Shown here piece by piece: positions 58,010 to 64,000 of a DNA stretch of 64,000 nucleotides (its first letter is position 1; every line of letters begins with the position of its first letter). Location of the stretch: the NCBI GenBank assembly GCA_028023455.1, contig JAQFVV010000287.1, forward strand, positions 1,054,001 to 1,118,000, in the 5' to 3' direction. Below the pieces are notes generated by a model. It ran no database searches. It had not been told where the DNA came from and saw only the letters and a program-made list of their open reading frames with translations. The position numbers were made by a program, and so were the translations under genes. This stretch comes from Epiperipatus broadwayi (taxonomy: Eukaryota > Onychophora > Udeonychophora > Euonychophora > Peripatidae).

Positions 58010-58770
58010 CTATTTTTCCTGTTCAACAGGTGATGTTATTTCTAAGTTAAAAGCCTGGAATAGATTATTCTTAAATGAATATATTTTAATATATGCTATA
58101 ATAAATAGATTACATAATTAAATTCTGGAATCAATTTTCCCTACAGGAGATTTTATTGTATTTTGATTTCAAAACTTATATATCTTTTACAATTTCTACT
58201 AAAATTCAGTAGTAATTTGGATTCTTTTTATGCCAATGGTAACTTCATCATAATTAAAACATTCAATTATCAAATTACATGAACAAAACAAGGGATAACA
58301 TTGCATGTGTAGTTTATATCCATCATTTGATTCATGTTTCCTAATAAACATCTCTTTTTAATTCATATTTTATTTACAGATCCATGTAATAATGATATGA
58401 ATTTAAAAGTTATTGCTTATACTTCCTTTTTATTATTTTCAATTTCAAAACTATATTATACATTAGTGTTTAATTTCACATTTTAATGCACTCACATATA
58501 TATATATATATTGATAATATTACAATGAACTTTTTATTATTTTTAATTTTTGTGAAATGTGGAAAATTTAATAAAAATATATTAGGCTTGTTGTTTGCAT
58601 TTTATTTCCTTAATTACAGAATATAAGTGATTTAAGTAATATTAATTCTATGAACTTGACAGATTAAAAGTATAAAGAAACAACAAAAAAATATCATTAA
58701 CGTTTTGTTATAGAGATCGATTTGAAATACAATTGAGATGGCTGAAAAAATAGAAGTTATTCCATAAATG
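58010..58770. other. No gene recognised
   Basis: A+T-rich sequence with a TA run near 58496-58510. Confidence 0.5.
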
Positions 58771-58776
58771 AACATA

Positions 58777-59645
58777 TTAACCTTCCATGGTTTTATTCCG
58801 CAGTATTGCGTGTTTTATCCAATTCGCCCTCTGGTGAATTTTTCTCGTATTATATGTTAAAATGCGTGTAAAACAGTATTTTATTATATAAAAGTTTTGC
58901 TAAAAAAAATTGTGGTGGGAAATTCAAAATTTCCACTCTAACAATAGACATAAGCCCCACCCTGACATATTCAGCCAGTCTGTTGACAAGGCTGTAAAAT
59001 GTTCCAGCATTTTATGACCTTGTAGTTCCAATGATTCAATAACATGTTTATTTGTGAAATTATTACAGGTTTTAGATATTTAAAAAAAAAATTACACTAT
59101 ATTTATTAGATATCAAGAAATATAAATTATTAATAACTTATTTTGACATGAAATACATTTTCAAAAATATAGTTATATTAGCAGCTAACGTAAATATGGC
59201 CTGAAGCAAATTACAATATTAACTTTACGTAAACAATCTAATTTATATTTACGAGTAAAAAAATATTGCAATTTTGCAAAAAATATTCAAAACATTTAAA
59301 GCATAATTCGTTATAAAATAAATAATTTTTCATTTTGATATTTAAAAAATAATAAGAATTAAGAAATATTTTGATTTTATAAACTGAAAATAATCTTTCT
59401 AGGAATGATGACATTTAAAATCTTTGTTTTGATTGCGATCTCATTTTTTTAAATATTTACAGAAACAAAATGTGAACATTTAAAATTTATTTGAGTAGTA
59501 AACAAAAATATCTATCAAATGAAGTCAGATTTATTATTTTCTGATAATCATTTTAACATATATTTTACATTGATGTGTGAGACAAAGAAAAACACCAAAA
59601 AAATGCTAAAATATTTAAGTCTACGCAGCACTAGGAAAGGGTTAA
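58777..59645. mobile_element. Possible piggyBac-type MITE
   Basis: Element 58781-59641 is flanked by TTAA (58777-58780 and 59642-59645). Its ends are weakly inverted: CCTTCCATGG...CCGCAG on the left against CTACGCAG...GGAAAGG on the right. TTAA targets and CC/GG ends suggest piggyBac, but TTAA is common in such A+T-rich DNA and no transposase is visible. Confidence 0.4.
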
Positions 59646-60559
59646 TTCAATTATGACTACCTGTCTAGAAACCATTGGAATTAAAAAAAAAAAAGATGTG
59701 AAAATGGTATATGAAATGCTAAGACATGAATAAGTCAAAAAAGATGTTAAATTTATTTCCAAAGAGAAAAGCTACATATTGTAAAACTTTTTCATATCAA
59801 GCTAGATGATTGTAGAGGGTAAATAATCGAGTTTTGTATACTGGAGATAGAAATGAGTTTTAAATCCAAGTGCAAAAGAGTTTTCTAAATAACACCAGTA
59901 AAATTATGGTTACTCTAAAAACCCATCTTAACTATTAATTTTGATGATGATGAGAAAAATATGCCTAAAAAATAGGATAGAAATATATGATAAAAAAAAT
60001 TGTGGGAAATTGTAAGTTATAAGAATGTTCATTTTATCAGAGATGCAATATTCTGACAAATTTATATTGTTTAGTCTGACTACAGTTTTAGTCTACAATG
60101 CTAAAAGCATAGTTTATTTTTAAAATAATTTTCACACACAAACATATAACTAGCAAAAATAAAATTCATATTTTACTTCATTTTATTATTTTGCATTTAA
60201 TTTTTTTTTATTAGGACGGCTTCATGGAGTAAGATTGACACAGATAATTGCACATTTGAAAAAAAAAAGGACCAATACATTCTGTGAGAGCAAATTATTA
60301 AAAAAAAAATGCAAAAAATTCAAAACCACTTTCTGAAGGGAAGCTTATAAATGAATGCTGTAGAATTAACCAGTCCAGACATAAAAAAAATTTGAGAATA
60401 TATATCATGAAAATAGGTTTAAGATGAATAAAAAAAAATTGTCATTAAATATGGAACAGTTATTAATAATTGTATTATTTTATTTTTAATTCACAAAAAA
60501 ATTATGGCTCTTGTTTAAAAAGAGAAAGTTGAAATTGGCCTGCCAGTTAAAAAAGATGC

Positions 60560-60704
60560 CCATCCTTAATGATTAGAGGTAAATTCATTAAATTTTTCAT
60601 GAAATATAGTAGTCTAATTTTTTAATTGATAATTTTGTGTGGCCCACAAATGAAATTATAAATATCAAAATGGCCTTTAACATAAAAAAGGTTCCCCACC
60701 CCTG
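60560..60704. mobile_element. hAT-type element end, partial
   Basis: The sequence ends AGGTTCCCCACCCCTG at 60689-60704, preceded by GTGTGGCCCACAAATG, both characteristic of hAT-derived elements. No matching CAGGGGTGGGGAACC start was found upstream, so the left end is lost or too diverged. Confidence 0.5.
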
Positions 60705-60904
60705 ATATAGAAAAAATATGATAATAAAATCACAATGGGAGTATTTGTATATGGAATACTCTAAATATTAAACATGAAGTATATTATCAACTTATCTTTC
60801 TTTATCATTGATACTGTCAGATGGATTAATTCTAATTTAATAAAATAAGCATTGAAAAAATAAAAAGATGTATTTGTTTGATATTTAACATGCATACGAA
60901 AATA

Positions 60905-62465
60905 CTAAACTGATTCAGATCCAGATCACAATTTAGTACCTGATATTGTTTTAAAAGAAAAACCAAAACACAGGAAAACAGAAACATAAATGGATAACTA
61001 CTAAATTAAAGAATTTTTTTTTTAAAAAAAATCAGACTTGATAAAAAAAAAAAAAGTAGAAGTAGTAATAAGAAAATTGGTAAATTCAAATAAAAGTTGG
61101 GAATAACTAGAGAAAAATTTAAAAATATGGCAGCAAAATCCAGTTATAAAAAAAGGGAAAACTCTTTTGGTTAGCAGTGAAATAATAAATGGGATATAAA
61201 TTTTGTAAAAATGTGCATGAGAATAAGTGAATTTGGTCTCAAAGAGAAGGGAAATATAAAAATTACAAAGAAAGGAGAGATTTAATAAATATAAGTTTGA
61301 ATGGGAATCCAAGATCAGAAGAATGAAATGTGATGTGATTGAAGATAGATATTAATTATTAATAGAAACAATGAAAAGTAATTTATCGTACACAATAGTA
61401 GTAACGTCACGTTATATATGACTTGCTTTTTTAATTATTACAATAGTAGTAATTGAAAAACTTATATATATAAAAACATAGGGACAAAAACCAGCAAAAA
61501 AATAAATAGAAAATATGCTGTTTGAAGGTCTTGAAAAGATGCATTTCAAAAAAATTAGAGATTACATGTTTTTACCTGAAAAGTTTTTTTTAGAAAAAAG
61601 CGAATAATAAGATTACAATTAGAGTGGTTTGACTTACTGTAAATATATCTAAAACTTGTAATAATCTTAAAAAGGTAACTGAATAAATGAATGGATTGTT
61701 AGAAATATATTAGGAAATCGCATACAAATTGAAAGATTTATGTAGATTAAATAGCTTATGAACAGACAAATATATATATAAAAGTATAAGATAAAAGTTT
61801 ATCTCTTGTAGTAATCAATATATATTTAAAGGAGTTCTTTAAATGAATGTTGTTTTAATAAGAATGGAATTAGCATCAAGGTGGGGAAGTTCAATGTAGC
61901 ATATTTGCTGATGAGATAATATTCATAGATAAGATGAATGAGTTTACTGACAAGAGTCAATAGAATTTATAACAAGAAACAATGAAATTTGTGCCAAATT
62001 GATTAAGTGATGATGGATATGGCAATAAAAAAAATCAAATCATGAAATGATTAAATAGACTTAATAAATGTGAGTTATTTAATGACCCATTGAAATTAAA
62101 TTTAAGGAAGAAGCTTGTTAAATGTTTTGGAGTTTTAATTTTATAAGAAACAGTGATATAAATAATGAGGAAAAGAGAGGTTTTAAAGATGTAGAGTTGA
62201 ACAAGAATAGAAAGTTGGAAATATTAGCAATATAAAAGTTGAAGAGTAAATTAATTATTTTTTAAGAAAATTATAAAAAGGAACTAGAGGGATTATAAAA
62301 TATATACTAGAAAAAATGAGAATATAGAGAAAAATGACAGTAAAAAGAGATATTAAAAAAAAATAATTATGTATTTGAGCTAAAAAAAAGATAGAAAGGC
62401 TTGAAGAAGTCTAATTTATATGTGAAATGAACCTGTCATTTGGCAAATAACTAATGATGTGGTTT
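60905..62465 (+). pseudogene. Highly decayed LINE remnant
   Basis: Plus-strand fragments in the expected order: DPDHNLVPDIVL and KWITTKLKN near 60920-61005 (end of an apurinic-type endonuclease); RFNKYKFEWESKIRRMK near 61280-61330 (Lys-rich linker); FADEIIFIDK near 61900-61935 (catalytic FADD with the second Asp changed to Glu); KCFGVLI near 62115 (YLG-type block); and KKIERLEEV near 62380 (LEKVQ block of the CR1-like RT). Each alone is weak; the order and spacing are the support. Frames are fully broken. The clade is probably that of the CR1-like LINEs at 36813-44745. Confidence 0.45.
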
Positions 62466-62469
62466 TAAA

Positions 62470-63375
62470 TGTGATATTCTAATGACGTGTATATATATAT
62501 ATTAAATCTTTGAGGATAGATATTTTAAGTTCTTGAAGACAATAAAAATAATGGGCAATATAAAACTAGGGCATAAATAAATAATTGTATCTTATTAATA
62601 AAAAATAGACACAAGCTTATTTTATAGATATATACATTGCATGCATGTATATGTACAAAAAATAAAATATCTAATTGGGGAGAGAGTAATTCTTTCCCTT
62701 AAAAGATAACGACCTTAAATATGAAATATTTTTAGTGGAAAGCTGTACATACTGATAGATCATGAGATTTACCAGATATACCTACAAAATGACAAAAAAA
62801 TAGAATTAATCGATGATAATAGTGTACGTATTTCATATACGAAAATAATTTATTTAGCTAAGAAATAAAATCCATGACAATAACTGCAAAAAAATAAATG
62901 ATGACTAAAATAATATATTTATCAAACTAAACTTATGTAAAATAAATAGATCCTCTTTCACATTTTGCATCATAAATAGAAACATGTTTTATTATTTTCA
63001 TTTTTCCATAAATGAAATATATTTTCTTTTATTATTCATTGATAAGAAATAAAATGTAAGTATTTCTAATGGGTAAAAAAAAAAAAATAAAAAAATCTAC
63101 AGTTGTAAATGTAATAAGTAAAACCAGGAAAGTAATATATTGAGCAATTAAACCAATATAGAATAAATAAATCTTGGTTTCCCATTTTCATAAGAAAAAC
63201 ATGTTTCATTTAAATATTCCAAAAAGCAATAATCCATTTATGGAAAAACTATATTAAGTAAAATCATAAAAACACTTTTTTTTTTTAAATGATGAGATCA
63301 AATATAAATAAATTTAAATTTCAAAAAGCAATCCATTTATGATAAGAATTATAGAAAAAGTAAAACTATGAAAAT
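62470..63375. other. No gene recognised
   Basis: A+T-rich sequence with A homopolymers. No motif seen. Confidence 0.5.
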
Positions 63376-63380
63376 AAATA

Positions 63381-63481
63381 ATTCTAAGGCAGTATATAAT
63401 TTGCTTATACTGAATGTTTCTTATATATGTAATTAGAGAGATTTGAACTCAGGATAAGCAAATTACATACTGCCTTAGAAT
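63381..63481. repeat. Short hairpin, 33-base arms
   Basis: ATTCTAAGGCAGTATATAAT at 63381-63400 is mirrored by ATTACATACTGCCTTAGAAT at 63462-63481, pairing through TTTGCTTAT/ATAAGCAAA. The loop contains TTTGAACTCA, the family-B terminal box in reverse. This resembles a family-B end carried in a new set of inverted arms. Confidence 0.8.
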
Positions 63482-63559
63482 TACATATTGCTTGGAAAAT
63501 ATATTACATCTTAGTATAAGTTCAATCCATTCCTCTTCTATTAATATATACGGATATGT

Positions 63560-63945
63560 AGTAATGGTCTGATAATATTAAGGGTTAGATTGTCATAGAG
63601 ATGGGTATGACTACAATATCAAATCTACTAAGGGCTTTGAGCATCCCGTCATCGGTTTTTCAATGACATGGACAGCTGAATAATTGGAAGGGTGAGAAGA
63701 TTGAAGCCTGTCCACTAAAGTTTGAGGAATAGCTATCTTAATATAAACCAAGCATTGGTTGTATATATGTGTGGGAGATTATGATCTGGCCCCACTGATG
63801 AGTGCTGGTGCTGCTTGAAATATATATATTGAGAATCATGTATTTTTTTTTTTTGCATCTGTGTGGTCATGTGTATTGGTTGCTTGAGATGGAATGGAGG
63901 ATGAATAGACAAAAAATCCTGAGTTCAAATCCCTTTAATTACCTA
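63560..63945 (+). repeat. Family B repeat, full length
   Basis: About 385 bases with all family-B landmarks: GGGCTTTGAGCATCCCG, GAAGCCTGTCCACTAAAG, CTGATGAGTGCTGGTG, GTGTGGTCATGTGTATTGG and terminal GAGTTCAAATCCC. The last is close to a consensus B box; GGTCATGTGTATTGG upstream is a poor A box. This is the longest single-orientation copy in the window. Confidence 0.78.
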
Positions 63946-64000
63946 GAAAATAAATATTTTGGTGTGCTTGTTCAGCATAATCTTTCTACGTTGATTAAAG

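Noticed and set aside
58777-59645. Firm piggyBac assignment
   Set aside because: Inverted ends are weak and TTAA is frequent by chance; kept only as a low-confidence call.

Overview
The window is strongly A+T-rich eukaryotic DNA, rich in TA microsatellites and A/T homopolymers. The mobile-element set (Penelope-like, RTE, CR1-like, Merlin, hAT and mariner elements, tRNA-derived SINEs) points to an invertebrate animal; I cannot name the species or phylum. No conserved host gene could be identified. Nearly every open frame longer than about 60 codons is transposon coding sequence, its antisense shadow, or chance. The stretch reads as intergenic or intronic DNA built by repeated nested insertion.

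Layout. 1438-4312: internally deleted LTR retrotransposon with a gag zinc-knuckle remnant. 4690-5830: antisense 5' piece of an RTE-type LINE. 7445-8223: composite fold-back. 10650-11045: second RTE 5' piece. 11564-11999: hAT-type MITE with 8-bp target duplication. 12613-14420: two short interspersed elements and a tRNA-derived SINE. 14780-18140: near full-length, broken RTE. 18140-29370: mostly featureless, with small tandem repeats, a Myb/SANT-like fragment and a long hairpin element. 30149-32136: a SINE, Penelope-like termini in inverted orientation, and a hAT element inserted in them. 33440-34560: Penelope-like element carrying a tRNA-like promoter and a hammerhead ribozyme core upstream of its reverse transcriptase. 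34694-35670: Merlin-type DNA transposon. 36813-44745: two CR1-like LINEs head-to-tail on the minus strand; the complete-length one has a PHD finger plus SGNH esterase in ORF1. 44900-46790: a SINE and two Penelope-like 3' ends in tandem. 47745-54350: a cluster of fold-back repeats. 56688-63945: a degenerate mariner, a possible piggyBac-type MITE, a hAT end, a LINE remnant and more fold-back repeats.

The autonomous elements divide into three mechanisms: target-primed retrotransposition (RTE, CR1-like, Penelope), LTR retrotransposition, and DDE cut-and-paste (hAT, Merlin, mariner). The short families probably depend on them. The least conventional signal is a class of long inverted-repeat elements flanked by 12-15 bp target duplications. 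That duplication length is typical of LINE-mediated insertion, not of the hairpin-shaped DNA transposons they resemble.
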